Of a DNA stretch of 64,000 nt, positions 35,801-47,805 are shown piece by piece. A model generated the notes under the pieces. The model saw nothing but the letters and a program-made list of their open reading frames with translations, was not told the origin of the DNA and did no database searches. How positions within the stretch are numbered: the stretch's first letter is position 1; each line of letters opens with the position of its first letter. Origin of the DNA: Pseudeuparius sepicola (taxonomy: Eukaryota > Arthropoda > Insecta > Coleoptera > Anthribidae); assembly GCA_963920635.1 (NCBI GenBank), contig OY987308.1, forward strand, positions 22,783,096 through 22,847,095. Direction: 5' to 3'. The position numbers were made by a program, and so were the translations under genes.

Positions 35801-38034
35801 TTTTCTTCTCCCTAACTTTATCTTTTTTTCTAAAAATACTGTTTCCTCTCTTCCCCTGACAGACTGCATAAATTCTCTATTAGGCCAGGGAAATTACGGT
35901 AAAAAATAACGAAACCTAGACAAAACTCATAACCGCATTTTTATAATGCCATCACCAAATATTGGTAATAAATGAACGCCAGAATTGTTTTTTATACAAA
36001 ATAAATATACGCGTGTGGGCGTTTTTTAGAAAAATACATTTTCTTGTTGTAATAAAGACGGCATAAATATTAACTGCGAATTTTAAGCTGCATTTCTTAG
36101 TAAGTAAGGTATATAAAGTCGAGATTGATAAATTAAACAGATTACGTTTGCGCAAGTATCCGAATGATGTAAAAATGACATTTTGCGTAATATTTTGTTG
36201 GGCAAAAATATTAACTGCGTTTTTATTATTTATAATTACCTTAAAAATCAAGTATTAACAGTTTGAAATTTGAAGCTGTCTTTGAGAGCAAAATTATTAA
36301 CTGGCTGATTTTTGTCAAACTTTGTCTTGTTAAATTTTTTGAAATTAAACAAAAATTGGTAACGGATGTATTTTGAAATGACAAATGACAGTTGACCTAC
36401 ATGCGCCTTAAATAAATGTTTAATTTCGCTATACGTGATTTAATATAGTTATATTGTAAAAAGTTAAACAAAAAAAACGGTTAATATTTTTGCTTTCCTA
36501 AAGAAATGACAAGTGACAGTTGACCTATGTCCTATATGCGCCGTAAATTAATGTTTAATTTCGCTATATATGATTCAATATAGTTATAATGTAAAAAGTT
36601 AAACAAAAAAACAGTTAATATTTTTGCCTAGTCTATACTCGAGTCTATACCAAAGAGAAGTGACAGCTGACGTACATGCGGCTCAGATAAATGTTTAATT
36701 TTGTATAAGTTACATTCTATTTGTAAAAGGGAATGATAATCTGCAATAAAAACGTAGTTAATATTTTTGCTTTTGCCGAAATAGAAAATTATCCGATTTT
36801 TATCCCTCTTTGTCGATCTAAGTTACTTCCATATTCTTAGAATGTTTAATTTCATAATATATGTTAGCAAGAGAAGTTTTTTTACCTAAAGAGTCTAAAA
36901 ATATCCAGTTAACATTTTTGCTCGAAATTTCTAACGAAAAATAGGTGTTTTTTGAGGTAACTCAAAGTTCCGTTTTTTCAAAATGTTTAATTTTTGGTTT
37001 CTACCAACGTATTTACTTATAACTTTGATATGGTAAACCAAAATTGCAGTTAATATTTTTTTCTAGGTCAAATTATATTTTCCCTGGCCTATATAGAGTC
37101 TTAACTAGAAATCTTTGAACTTATTTTGAATAGTTTAATTTAAATTGATCTTGTAAACTTGTAAATATCGTAATAGTAGTTATTGGTCGTGTTCAGCACT
37201 TTCGACAAAAAAGACATGGCTCAGAATCGTTAAGTGACAAATCTAGACATGTTCTGATGCTCTTGAAGACAGTACTTCGAGTTCTGCCATAGTCAGTGCC
37301 AAATGTGACCAATAGCCAATATTGACGTGAAATTTTGTGATAACATAAGCTAATAGCTGGCACCCCAATCAAAACCTTCAAAAATTTAAAATAGTTCTAA
37401 ATTATTATCTTACCTGGTTTGCTTAGAAGTATAAGCCACAAAAATTAAGACAGTTGAAAAATCTACACTAAAAACCCGTAACTACACACTATTTTTTACA
37501 AAGCTGCATTAAACAATTTCGCTAATAAGATATAACTACAATAAATATAACCTCTATAAATCGAAAAGTCAGTGAAAATAAAGAAACCAAGATGACTAAC
37601 TTAGGAACATACATAACTCATAACTGTGACTTCTACCAACATCAACATTTCAATAGAATGAATTTATGTCTGCTTATTACTTTATTTTTTTATAAGGCAC
37701 TGGTAAGTTTATATTTTTCTTTGCCCCCCCCCCCCCCCATGGGTTACGCCACTGTATCAATCAGATTTCGCACCGTTAGCAGCGTATGCAACCAGATATA
37801 CAGTCAACCGTCAACATAGGAAACAGGGCCATATTTTCCCATAAATTAAATTTTATTTTTTCATTACCGCTAAGTGCTGACAATTGTGCGTTGTGTATAC
37901 ACAGATTACCGTTGTTTTCGTATGGTGGTCGTTGTGATAAGCCATGGCAAAGTGATAAAGATAACTAATTATTAGTGTTTTCATTTTTATGTAAATAGGA
38001 CGAATGTAAAACGGATTTTTTTTGTGGGTGCTAA
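29890..38034 (+). CDS. Rab-family small GTPase, RabX4-like (5 exons)
   Basis: Rab GTPase of membrane traffic. Exons: 29890-30013, 33217-33416, 34936-35022, 35079-35192, 37999-38034; 561 bases, 186 residues. P-loop GDSNVGKT 15-22, switch I Thr40, WDTAGQE 62-68, NKCD 121-124, SCK 150-152, and C-terminal Cys-Gly-Cys 184-186 for double geranylgeranylation. The Rab-specific IGIDF and YYRGGMG segments are present. The sequence [20 protein letters not shown] with [12 protein letters not shown] reminds me of insect RabX4, but I cannot exclude another Rab8-like member. Introns 3 and 4 use GC donors: AAG/GCACAA at 35023 and AAG/GCAAGT at 35193. The latter leads across 2.8 kb to a 36-base final exon that restores frame and supplies the prenylation motif. 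The start is the first in-frame ATG (GAAAATGG). Introns 1 and 2 are filled with repeats. Confidence 0.9.
30250..30428 (+). repeat. Right inverted end-module of the satellite element
   Basis: Reverse complement of 29433-29610, followed directly by the large 324-bp array. It lies in Rab intron 1, 240 bases after exon 1. Confidence 0.8.
30441..33046 (+). repeat. 324-bp satellite, eight tandem units, in Rab intron 1
   Basis: Units start with GACTAGCGGAACTT at about 30451, 30777, 31100, 31425, 31750, 32074, 32398 and 32721. Neighbouring units are nearly identical while distant ones differ, as expected from unequal exchange. The last unit is the most diverged. No coding capacity. Confidence 0.92.
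33531..34864. mobile_element. 1.33-kb fold-back element in Rab intron 2
   Basis: Ends TACAGGGTG and CACCCTGTA with inverted arms of at least 140 bases (CGTATCTCTTAAGATA shared). A second, inner inverted pair around TTTTTGCATAGAGTGCCTTGG lies at 33820-33900 and 34335-34430. The two Rab-flanking stretches 33454-33775 and 34630-34887 open frames are reverse images of each other and not genes. Confidence 0.85.
35881..37091. mobile_element. 1.2-kb inverted-repeat element in Rab intron 4
   Basis: Ends TAGGCCAGGGAAA and TTTCCCTGGCCTA. The interior holds five imperfect units of about 140 bases with GTTAATATTTTTGC (36479, 36612, 36757, 36904, 37048) and reverse-oriented equivalents at 36068-36300, so it is a palindrome of short tandem units. 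Non-coding. Confidence 0.75.
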
Positions 38035-38191
38035 ACATGAGGGCGCGGTAATCACATATCGGCTCTTTGACAACCACCTGATGCGCACATATGTTGCCGA
38101 GGAACTGCACAAAATAATCGAAGAATTATAGCACGAGCGGGGAACAAGTTGAAACCTCCCCGATCGAGTATGCCAGTTGTTGGGGGTGACC

Positions 38192-40358
38192 ATGTATCAC
38201 CCTCCGCAAAACGCCAACCTGGTCAAGTCTATGAAGGAGAAGTTCGAGAACATCGACCTCGGGGCCCGGTGCCCCGACAAGAAGACGGCAAATGGGGTCG
38301 CTGGCCCGACGAACGCAAAGAAGACGGAGAGGGGCAATTGTCACAAGAGCTCGACCTCGACGGAAGGAAGCGTCGTCGGCAAAACTAATTTTAGTCCGAA
38401 GATTGCAAAAAAAACGGAAGGTACTAACAATAATTCTAACGTAGAAAATAGAAACGTGCTCTCCCGTCAGCTCTCCGACCCCCTCAAAAGGAATATTAAG
38501 CGGACCCCCGCATTTAGATTGGACAAGAACGCCGAAAAAGTTCCGTTCCACAGAAATGGCGCCTGCAATAGGAGCAGTTTCGAGATCAAAGTGAAACGGT
38601 TCAACGGCTCTGTAAAAAAGTGCGACGAAGATCGCAATAATGGCAATATCCAGGAAAACGAGTTGAAAAAAAGGCCACCTTTCGAATTTAAACCGATGTT
38701 AAAATCGAAAAGCTCTCACGATTTTACGTACCTTCGCAGCAAGTTCAACTCGCCCCCGAAAGAAAACGATTGCCTGAATAACAACCAGGTCAAGAACCTT
38801 GCCGAAGCCGAACCAAAAAGCGTAGATATATCTTTGCTTTACACCGAACCCATTCCGAAATCTCAGCGAGTAAAACAAATCTGTACAAACAATGAAGGTA
38901 CCACCCCGCCTATCGAAACGATATACAATTCGAGTACGTTGAAACTCGACCGAAAAAATGCCAATAATGGTTTAAGCGACACCCTGAAGTCGGCTCTAAG
39001 GAAACCACTTCCCGTCGGACCTGCGCCGAAAAAACCGCCGCGAACGTTCAAATATTGTTCGGACGAAAGCGAGAGAACGCGGTCGAAACCGAAAACTACG
39101 CCGCCTAAACGGGGCGACGCGAAGTACATGCTGAACAAACTGGAGGTCGCCCTGCGGAATAACAGGTTGAGAAGTCGCAAACCGCCCGAAGTGGACATAG
39201 CCACGACGTCGGGTGAAGACAGTGACGACAGTTTGCTGTTCAGGAGCAAGTCGACTAATAGGAGAGTCCCGAAGGTGGCCAAAGGTTGTCAGCGGCAAAG
39301 TTTTTCGGACGTTTTCAGTGCACTGGACTGTTCCATAGGCACTAGTTGCACCAATCCGATATACGAGAGGGTGGAAGAAGGAAACTCGTCGTTCTTCGTC
39401 GATATAAACAGGAGGAACGAGCCCATTTACGATGAGCCGATCGTTACGAAGAAGAAAATGACAAGCAAGTGCAGAAATAACGTATATCACGCGGTAAGTG
39501 GATAATTTCGGCCAATATAAGTTCTAAACTGTGTTCAACCATGCATGTTATGTTTTGTAATAAACCTATTAGTCAAGCATTTCAAGTTAATCAAACTGAA
39601 TATCCCTGAACATTGTCTGTAATTCGTGACCTTGCACTTTCGGTACAGAGAAGGTAGATTTAAAAAGAAATGTTCATATAGATTTAATGTAAGCATACAT
39701 AGGTCCTCTAAATTAATTGAGATGATACAGGTTCAAGGTCAAGGTCCAAAAAACACATTTTTAATAATGACTGCACACTTAAATGATTATTCTAACACAT
39801 TTTGGATAATATGATAAATGGTTAGCTTTTATGATACTTTTTTTTTAACTTATATCTTGAAGACTTGTAGATACAGGGCTTAAAATAATAAAGACAAATT
39901 TCACTTCCTGCATCTGGTAACTTAAAAACTCACGCTTTAGCGAAATAAGTTATAAAAAAAGTTGGATGTCAAACCGTGACAGATTCAAAAAAGCGACTGG
40001 CAGGCAGATTCGAATGCTAACCTTGAAGTTAAAAGAAGAATACAATAGTGCTGTCTTCGTATAACAAATCTTACAAAAATATTGCTATTTTCCATCAGAG
40101 AAATTCGTAGAGAATAGATCTCGTGTATCGCTTTTATTCTTCCGAATATTTTTGTTGTACTGGTCAAGAAACAAAAGGTACAGCCTACTTAATTTTATAT
40201 TTTTGTGAATAAGCCCGATTAATGTACCTATGTAACATATTTTCTTTATTGTTATTTAGGGCTACAGTTTGTTGGACCCCCCACAGGAAGAGAACACAGA
40301 TCTGTTAAAACCAAAAACGGATCTCCAATTAAGAGGCTGCTCATCATCCTCATGTTGA
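38192..40358 (+). CDS. Uncharacterised basic, proline-rich protein (2 exons)
   Basis: Exons 38192-39493 and 40260-40358, phase 0 junction, donor GTAAGT, acceptor TTATTTAG; 466 residues if the ATG at 38192 is used. The frame is open upstream to a stop at 38150, so a 5' exon could exist. The protein is mostly disordered, rich in Lys, Asn, Ser and Pro. It opens with LVKSMKEKFENID, has a PKKPPRTF SH3-ligand-like motif followed by YMLNKLEVALRNNRL, tyrosine motifs NPIYERVEEG, EPIYDEP and NVYHAGYSLLD, and ends in RGCSSSSC. The KEKFEN start plus KPPRTF is reminiscent of the N-terminal region of DENND2 proteins, but there is no DENN domain here. It starts about 160 bases after the Rab stop codon on the same strand. 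Codon use and length argue it is real. Confidence 0.7.
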
Positions 40359-42336
40359 AGAGGACTCCTTAAGACTGCATACTAAACGGCGGCGCTAGAT
40401 TAGGAGCTTTGAAATTTTAGTCAATGTCGAATAATAATAATACGAAAGAAAAGTAATGCCTAAATATTTGTCATCAGAAAATATTAAAATAATTTAGGTA
40501 GGTGTTACTTGTTCGTACTGTATTGCATCAAACTGGCTGTAAATTTCTGCTCAATTGACATTTTATTTTAGGTAGGTATTAGGCAAAAGGACTGCAAATT
40601 GTTTTAACCAAAACGTATTGGGATTCTCAAAATGGTATCCGATCATTTTTTTATTATGATTTTTTACTTTTGTACTCGTTTTTAAATGTAATTTTATTTA
40701 TTAATTTTACACACACAAAATCTAATAAAAGATATAATCTAGTGACACCCCCCAGTGAACGCACAAATGCTATAAGTATTATCATCTTTATCTTGAAATT
40801 AAAAAATATATATAATGTTATGTTCAGAAAAAAATCGGAATTTTTTTATTACTTGAAGACTGAAGTTTCGCTTTAAATTTTTGAAAGCAAAATATGTTGA
40901 TCTGAATACTCAAAAAGTTTATAGAATAATAAATTCTTATACTAAAACCTTCAAGTGCTTTATATATTTCACTGCATAACTGCTATTTCTAATAGACCTG
41001 TAGGTATTCACAGGGTGTTAAAAATGATTGCTAGGTAATTTTAATATATATAAGGTGTTTCTTAATCTTTATTTTTTTGAGATAATCCAAATTTTTATTG
41101 TTGAATAGCAAATTCAAAAATGTGAAGTGCAAACTCAATAATATACAGGGTGCTGTAAAAAAGTTATGTCAAAACAAATATTATTCTCATGCTCATTGTA
41201 TAATTTATGCTATTATCGAATTATCTCAAAAATTAATGATTTTATGGACAACACCCAAATAAGTTAAGTACAAGGTTAAGCATAAGCGAGACAAATTTTA
41301 ATACCTACCAGTTATATGGTATGTTTAGGGTTCATCGAAGACTAAGTACGTTTGAAACAATAGTTGCTATTCAACAGGTGTTCTTTTGGAAACTGACAGT
41401 TTAGTTGACATTTAGGCGAAGTGTATTGCTACAGCAGTTCCGTTAATATATATGTACTAAAAAGATTATTATAACCTCGAAATGATGCACAACAAAATGC
41501 CCTTCTTTGTGCTTGACGGGCAATAGTACCGAAAAAAAGAAGCTAGGTTATATTGAAGGCCATGAGAACAAGAATGATTATATCCTGTACATACTTTTAA
41601 ATAAATAATAAAGGAGCCAACGCAATATATTTCAAATATTGTGGATAAGAGTGAATTAAGTAACACTGTATTCCACAAAGTGCGGCAACATAGAGCACAT
41701 CGAATTTCTGCAGGTGTACATGCACAGAGTGATAGAACAAACCTGAGCACAAATAATATATCAGGGCATCTACTAGATACATATTCAATGAATGTTCAAA
41801 TCTTTTTCATAGTGTACACTTCTACAAAAAAAGTACACGACTAATTAAATATTATTTAGTCGAAAATTCACAAATCAATTTAATTTCTTGAAGCAGTATG
41901 TTTTGCATGTTGTTGAATAAACAAATTATTACCGTTCTACATATATTTAAATAAAAAAATTAAATATATTAGTCAACTTGAAAAAGATTGCAACCGTTTC
42001 TTATTCTACAAGTTAAAATTAATAGGCCCTGTATATACCTACTGCTTAGGTTGAACAGTTAATCATAGTCACCCTGTATGTATGTGTACTTTGTTAGTTT
42101 CTTGGCTTGCTGGGACCATCAATGTTATTTATGAATTTGCCCAACCATAGCAGTTGAATTCGGGAATGTGATATAATTTGTTTAGGTGTATCGCTATTAG
42201 AGTTTTAATCATTATTGTACTATACTTAAATAAAAGGCGTTATTAAAAATAAGTTGTTTATATATTTGCCCTTATAAAATTAATGTAATGACAGTGACAG
42301 CTTTAGGTAGTCACAGCCACCTCGGTGATTACAATA
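40359..42336. other. Intergenic DNA between two convergent genes
   Basis: Contains isolated CAGGGTG termini (41014, 41148; reverse at 42069) that probably mark transposon ends, but no complete element could be paired. Opposed open frames at 41469-41788 (minus) and 41641-41844 (plus) overlap and have no recognisable product. Confidence 0.45.
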
Positions 42337-43373
42337 TTATTTTTTACTCTTGTTGAAAGAAATTCCGGAGCCCATCTTTTGAACAGTTTTTGAATTATAC
42401 ACTCTTTTCCTTCTCTTCGCATTCCACGGGTTAACCTGCACCCTAGAATTTTAAATGAACTTGTACTTTTCGAAGTACCAACGTATTTAATGATTGTGAC
42501 TATTAAATTCATTTAATAGTCTAGAAAAGTGTTACAGATACTTACTCCAAAACATCTACTTTGACTTGTCCATAATTCTCAACTAATCCGTTCCAGAATT
42601 GCGACTCTGATTTAAATACATCGACAAGCAGCTTTTCATCGTCGACTTTTAATAGTACCGGATCAAATTTTTCAGTATTTAGATCATCTAAAAATGACAG
42701 GTCCATAAAAAATCATTAAATTCTTACGAGAGATCGCTCAAAAATTGCTTGGTAATTTCCTAACATGTTTGTACCTCTGGAAATAGCACCCTTTTCCATT
42801 TTATACCATTCCAAGGCTTTATCCTTTAACTCTAACATCGACGTCAACATATGCCTTTGTCGTTCCAACAGATTTACTGTTTGCATCATAGGCACCGTTA
42901 CAAGCTTTGTAAACTACGAAGTACAAATAAATGATTTGTTATCCGACAGTATTCCATGAATTTACTTCAGAATTTTCCGTTTTCGTCAAACTGAATTTAT
43001 ATTCTAATTTCTGAGGTTTCAGGCCCCCAGTAACACACTCAAATTCCGTTTCCAAAGTTAAATCAACTCTATTTCCTTCCGAGCTTAATATAATGTTTCC
43101 GTCGTTAAGGTCGTCGACGATTTGCGTTAGTTGTGACTGAACAGTTTCAAAATCGGCCTCGACGTTGGGATTGTTTTCCTAAAAATATTTTCAACGAAAT
43201 TTCGTACTTCCGTAATGGCGAATACATACCTTAAACCGGCTGGACAAGCTTTCTATATCCAACGTCTCGGTAAAAAGACACTGTAGATCGGTTAAATAAA
43301 TTTGTATCACTTTTGCATCTTCTAATTTCAACATGAAGAGATTATCGTCTTTCTTGAAAGTTTTCCACTTCAT
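42337..43373 (-). CDS. NHEJ1: XLF / NHEJ1, non-homologous end-joining factor (5 exons)
   Basis: XRCC4-like factor, the ligase IV-XRCC4 partner that bridges DNA ends in classical end joining. Exons: 43230-43373, 42966-43178, 42775-42913, 42546-42687, 42337-42442; 744 bases, 247 residues (human 299). The N-terminal head has W3 and the pattern DDNLFMLKLEDAK..QIYLTDLQCLF, matching the XLF strand-strand-helix start, then VTVPMMQTVNLLERQRHML and ELKDKALEWYKMEKG, matching the XLF coiled-coil stalk. The last exon is chosen from two phase-compatible acceptors; the one at 42442 gives VQVNPWNAKRRKRVYNS and a basic, serine-containing end, resembling the Ku-binding tail. The alternative near 42510 would end at ELLNEFNSHNH. 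Divergence is high, as usual for XLF. Confidence 0.85.
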
Positions 43374-44753
43374 AATGAAAATTGGTACTAGTACAGCTCC
43401 CTTGTACTTTTTATTATTTTGTTATTTTAATTTCTTTTAAATACAAAAGAAGGTTAGGTTACATATTGCTGTATTGCTGTCGTGCTGTCAAAAGTTGTCA
43501 GATAGGTAGTTGCTAAAATAGCGCTTAGCGCCATCTGTTGGTTGAAAAATTTGTCGAATCAATAACAGATTGAATTCACCTACTTACCAATAGATGGCGC
43601 AAGGCTACTTTCGCCAAAATTTATAACGTAAGAAAATTAAACTTGTTTTCCTTTATTTACTCATTGTTAATAGTTAGCAACTATAATCACTGTTGTAACA
43701 ATGTGTCCCAAGAGAAGTGAAAAAAGGGAAAAACATTGTTGAAATTTGATAAAAAATTTGGTGAATGCTCTGGGAACAGTCGCCATATCAAAACAATCAA
43801 ATTGAATTTGTAAAGATAAAATTTGGCACAGTGACCTATTTTTGATAACGCATATTTTTAGGTGCATCCTTGACTCCCATGTACAAAATTGTACGGAAAT
43901 AATAATAATAAATATCGTTTCATCAAAAACAAACATTGTAATGTAAAAAAAATTATGCCTCTAAAAAAAACAAAGTTCTTTGTCTTAGGAATAAACAAAA
44001 ACTATAGGTAGGTAGGTTATATATAGGCTATATAAAGGCTTATACAGTTATATAGTTAGCTTCGCTATATGTGTGTCTGTACATATAGTGATGATATATA
44101 ATAGTTATATAATAGGTCTGTTGTCTGTGATAATAGTTGCTTGTGTTGTTTTATTATTTCATTCCTTGCAATGATTTGTTAAAAAAGCGATTATTAGTGA
44201 GATAGGTACTTTACGTAAAACTTTATCAACCCTTAACCCTTGTCATGTCGTAAATTAGGGGCCCTTCGTACAATAATAGTTTTCTTTTACCCCAGATTTC
44301 TGAGATTTAAAGCAAAAAATAGGTTGGTGGAACCTCCGCATTTTTGTATCCCGAAAAAATGCCATTGTGATAGATCGTTGAACCCTTACGGAATGAATGG
44401 AGCAACGTCCGCGTGTTGCGCGGAAAACTGCGTGGAATTCCTCCCGGAGTTTAACCGGAGCGGGGTCAGTACACTCCGGGCGTCCGCCCTGCCCTTAAGG
44501 GCCGAGAACACCGCGGAAATTTTGTGATTTTTTTTTGTCATCCGAAGTGCACTTTCGAACATCTATGACGCGTGAAAGCTGGGGACATTTCGGTGCAAAT
44601 TGCAGAAGGTACGGTCAAAAGTGAAGCGCAGGGTATTAGAAGGATGTCAACATCAAAAAAATTGCAAAAGTTGCTAGAAAAACATTACTTTTTTTTTCAT
44701 TTTAGCACGTGTTTTACACCTGTTGAGCTTGCAAAAAATAGTTACTTATGTAC
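43374..44753. other. XLF upstream and intergenic DNA
   Basis: Close to XLF there is an inverted pair of GCGCCATCT / AGATGGCGC (43528-43536 and 43593-43601). A cysteine-containing open frame at 44240-44527 (plus; ATSACCAENC) sits in a GC-rich island of 44340-44520; it is unrecognised and lacks support as a gene. Confidence 0.4.
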
Positions 44754-45300
44754 CAAGGCAATGAAGTTCAACTTTTTATTACTCATGTGGAATTTAGTTG
44801 CCGAGGCCTCTGGCAAATAATAACCACATGAGTCATAAAAAGAAGTTCAGTGCCGAGTACATATTTTTTTTTGAAATCGGAAAAACATGTTTTATTAGGC
44901 AAAAACTAATCATAAGGGATCACCCGTCCACGAACCGACTGCGCGCGGCGTTGCTTGACTTTGACGATCGCTCTACCTACGTTAAGATGACGAGGCACGG
45001 CGCTTCCCAACAGAAACTCCAAACTGCTGCCTGTTGTGCAGCCTCCACGAAAAATAGATTGATATTCAAATCTACTAAAATATTTATACTGAAAGATTAA
45101 TTGCGCTGCTATAGGTAACAATATTGCAATGTGTACGAAAAGTGAAATGGGCCTTTATTGATCGGGTTTTGAATATTTGGTCACTTTTGACGGGCGATGG
45201 CCCCGCGTCTGACGTTTGATGTTTACATCTCGTCAAGGCCCACTTATTGAAAAAATTGTACAATATTGGACTATAAGTTCAGTGCCGATTTTGACGATTT
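44754..45300 (+). repeat. Interspersed repeat family R45, copy 1
   Basis: Starts with a hairpin in which ACTCATGTGG and CCACATGAGT flank GCCGAGGCCTCTGGC. It then has CGCGCGGCGTTGCTTGACTT and GCACGGCGCTTCCCAACAG. It matches 46004-47250. The 100-codon frame inside is not conserved in reading frame between the copies. Confidence 0.75.
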
Positions 45301-46003
45301 TGAGATACTTCACTGCCGATTTCAAGACAAATTTCTTTCAGGTTAACTGAGGTTGAACTAACAGTTATTTGTCTAAGCACACAGCAAATAGGTATAAGTA
45401 ACTAAATTTTTACACAATACACAATACAGTTTTTTTAAGTCTAAAAGAGAGAAAGTGTTTTTCAAATTTTAAGAGACTCCTATATTATGCCTACTTTGAT
45501 TTAACGGAAAATATGAAGAGTAATATTGTTCTTCAATTTGTATAGTAAATATACCTAAATGGTGGCAATTCAATCTTAAAAAACACTAACCTCCTCTGCT
45601 AAGCTGTTTTCAAGATGCTTCATCCATTCAGAATGCCATAGATACACATTTTGTAAAACAAACACCCGATTTTATGGCACCTACACTCCGTACGCGATCG
45701 AGGATTTAAATATACTAAATATACTGTTTATGTAATGGGCTAAAAAACCAACTGAATAATTTTAGACAGATAAACAGCATTTTGTTATTAAAGGATGATA
45801 AAATAGTGTCTTTATGAAGCGAGTCTAAGTAGCCTTCACGTTATGAATATAGTAAATTTTAAATTTTGGAAAATCCTTCTTATACCTGGAAAAAACTTAA
45901 AAATTTAGTATTATTAAATGGGTAAATTGCAAAAAAGACATTCAAAATGAAGGCTACTATATCCTAATGAATAGCCGAATAATATTTTTTTGTGGTAATT
46001 ATA
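45301..46003. other. AT-rich intergenic DNA
   Basis: No gene or recognised repeat. Confidence 0.45.
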
Positions 46004-47250
46004 AAACAAGTTCAACTTTTTATGACTTATGTGGAATTTAGTTGCCGAGGCCTCTGGCCGAGGCAAATAAACCACACGAGTCATAAAAAGAAGTTCAGTG
46101 CCGAGGTATATTATTATACAGGGTGAGTCACATCTAAAGGCAGAGCCGAAAACACAAGGGAGAATTCGCTAAAATAAGCACATATGCTTAATAAACATTA
46201 GCTCAAAAACGCTTGGTTCTCCATATACAGAGTGTTGAAACTTTTCAAATATTTTTTAATTTTTTTCTAGCCCGTTTAGGAATTATTTTATACATATTAT
46301 GGGTTGTCATTTTGTGCAATAATTTGTCCCTGTTCAGATGAGCAGCGGCGTAGATACAAATAATTTTATTTAAAATGCCAGCATAATCACCTTGACACTA
46401 GTTTAAAAAATCCGAAATTACGAAGAAACTGTACCAGAAATAAAAAAATACCAAGAGGCACTTTTTGTTCCAAATTAAATGGGCTATCCAAAAAAGGCAA
46501 AATTTTTGGTTTTGCACAGGGCCGTACTACTTTTTTTCTACAATTATTTACAGTAACTATTTGTACCTACGCCGCTGGTGATCGGAACGGGGTCAAATTA
46601 TTCCACAAAATGGCAACCGTCCAGTGTATAATGTGTACCAAATTTGGTTGGAATTCCTAAATGGGATCGAAAGAAATTAAAAAAATATGTTATTTTTGGA
46701 AAATTTTCAACACGCTGTATATGGAGAACCAAGCTTTTTTGGGCTAATGTTTATTAAGCATATGTGCTTATTTTAGCGAGTTCTACCTTGTGTTTTCGGC
46801 TCTGACTTTAGATGTGACTCACCCTGTATATTTTTTTGAAATCGGAAAAATGTTTTATTAGGCAAAAAAATAATCATAAGGAATCATCCGTCCATGAACC
46901 GACTACGCGCGGCGTTGCTTGACTTTGACGATCGCTCTACCTATAGGTCAAGTATGACGAGGCACGGCGCTTCCCAACAGAAACTCCAAACTGCTGCCTG
47001 TTGCGCAGCCTCCACGGAAAATAGATTGATATTCAAACCAACTGAAATATTTATTCTGAAAAATTGCGCCGCCATAGGTAACAATTTCGCAATTTGTACG
47101 AAAAGTTGAATGGGCCTTTATTGGCCGGGTTTTGAATATTTGGTCACTTTTCACGGGCGATGGCTCCGCCAAAGCCTACTAAATCGTACGATAATGGGCT
47201 AGTTCAGTGCCGATTTCTGAGCTTTTAATGCTGATTTGAAGAAAATTAAT
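46004..47250 (+). repeat. Interspersed repeat family R45, copy 2, with a nested insertion
   Basis: Same family as 44754-45300. The match is broken after GTGCCGAG (46104) by the fold-back element at 46117-46828 and resumes at TTTTTTTGAAATCGG. Copy 1 therefore shows the empty site. Confidence 0.78.
46117..46828. mobile_element. 712-bp fold-back element, nested
   Basis: Ends TACAGGGTGAGTCACATCT and its near-perfect reverse complement. The arms are at least 140 bases and share GCACATATGCTTAATAAACA. Comparison with the empty site in copy 1 of R45 places the insertion in a TA-rich stretch. Confidence 0.85.
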
Positions 47251-47805
47251 TTTATAAAGAAAAGAATCGTAGGTAACTCTAAATCTCCCAAAACGCGGCA
47301 TTTTTCAACCTGTGTGTATGTCGCTTATACCACTGAAGAGAAGAAGAGGAATCCTCGACCCAGGTGGTGTTTCTAAGTTTTGCGATAATCTTCTGCTCTT
47401 GCTGTTCCCCTGATCATAGTGCCGTTCTAGCCAAGTCTATGTTGCCAGCCTAGGCCATGTCGGGATTAGACGCCCTGCACACCAATGGTGGGACTATTTG
47501 GACCTTTAACAACAGAGAGAGGATTTTTTGACACGCTTTTTCTAGTTGAAAAATAGTTACGAAGTTTTTTCGAAAAAAAAAAACAACAACATTTAAGACA
47601 TTTAAAGAGAGTGAATGAATAATTCACCTGCCATTATTAATTTTTGGTGTGTAAATGTAAAAGTATATATTCGAACTTTGGTGTCTGCTAAACTCGTATT
47701 TTTAACCATAGACAAAGCTACACATAGACTCTCACAACCATATTTTCATTTTCCCTATAATGATGTACGTTTTTCATAACTCTCTTCTGTTACATCAGTT
47801 ACTTG
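47251..47805. other. Intergenic, no recognised feature
   Basis: Nothing assignable. A locally GC-richer stretch at 47340-47520 has no open frame of interest. Confidence 0.4.

Noticed and set aside
37724..37738. 15-base C run (and a 14-base C run at 17310) as functional G-quadruplex
   Set aside because: Single homopolymers in intronic or intergenic DNA; no paired G-tract pattern, and length may be sequencing-dependent.
38024..38131. Open frame [18 protein letters not shown]... upstream of the 38.2-kb gene
   Set aside because: It overlaps the Rab terminal exon in another frame, ends in a stop, and has no splice signal linking it to the following gene.
38863..39490. Minus-strand frames of 139 and 164 codons
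   Set aside because: Antisense shadows of the 38.2-kb gene.
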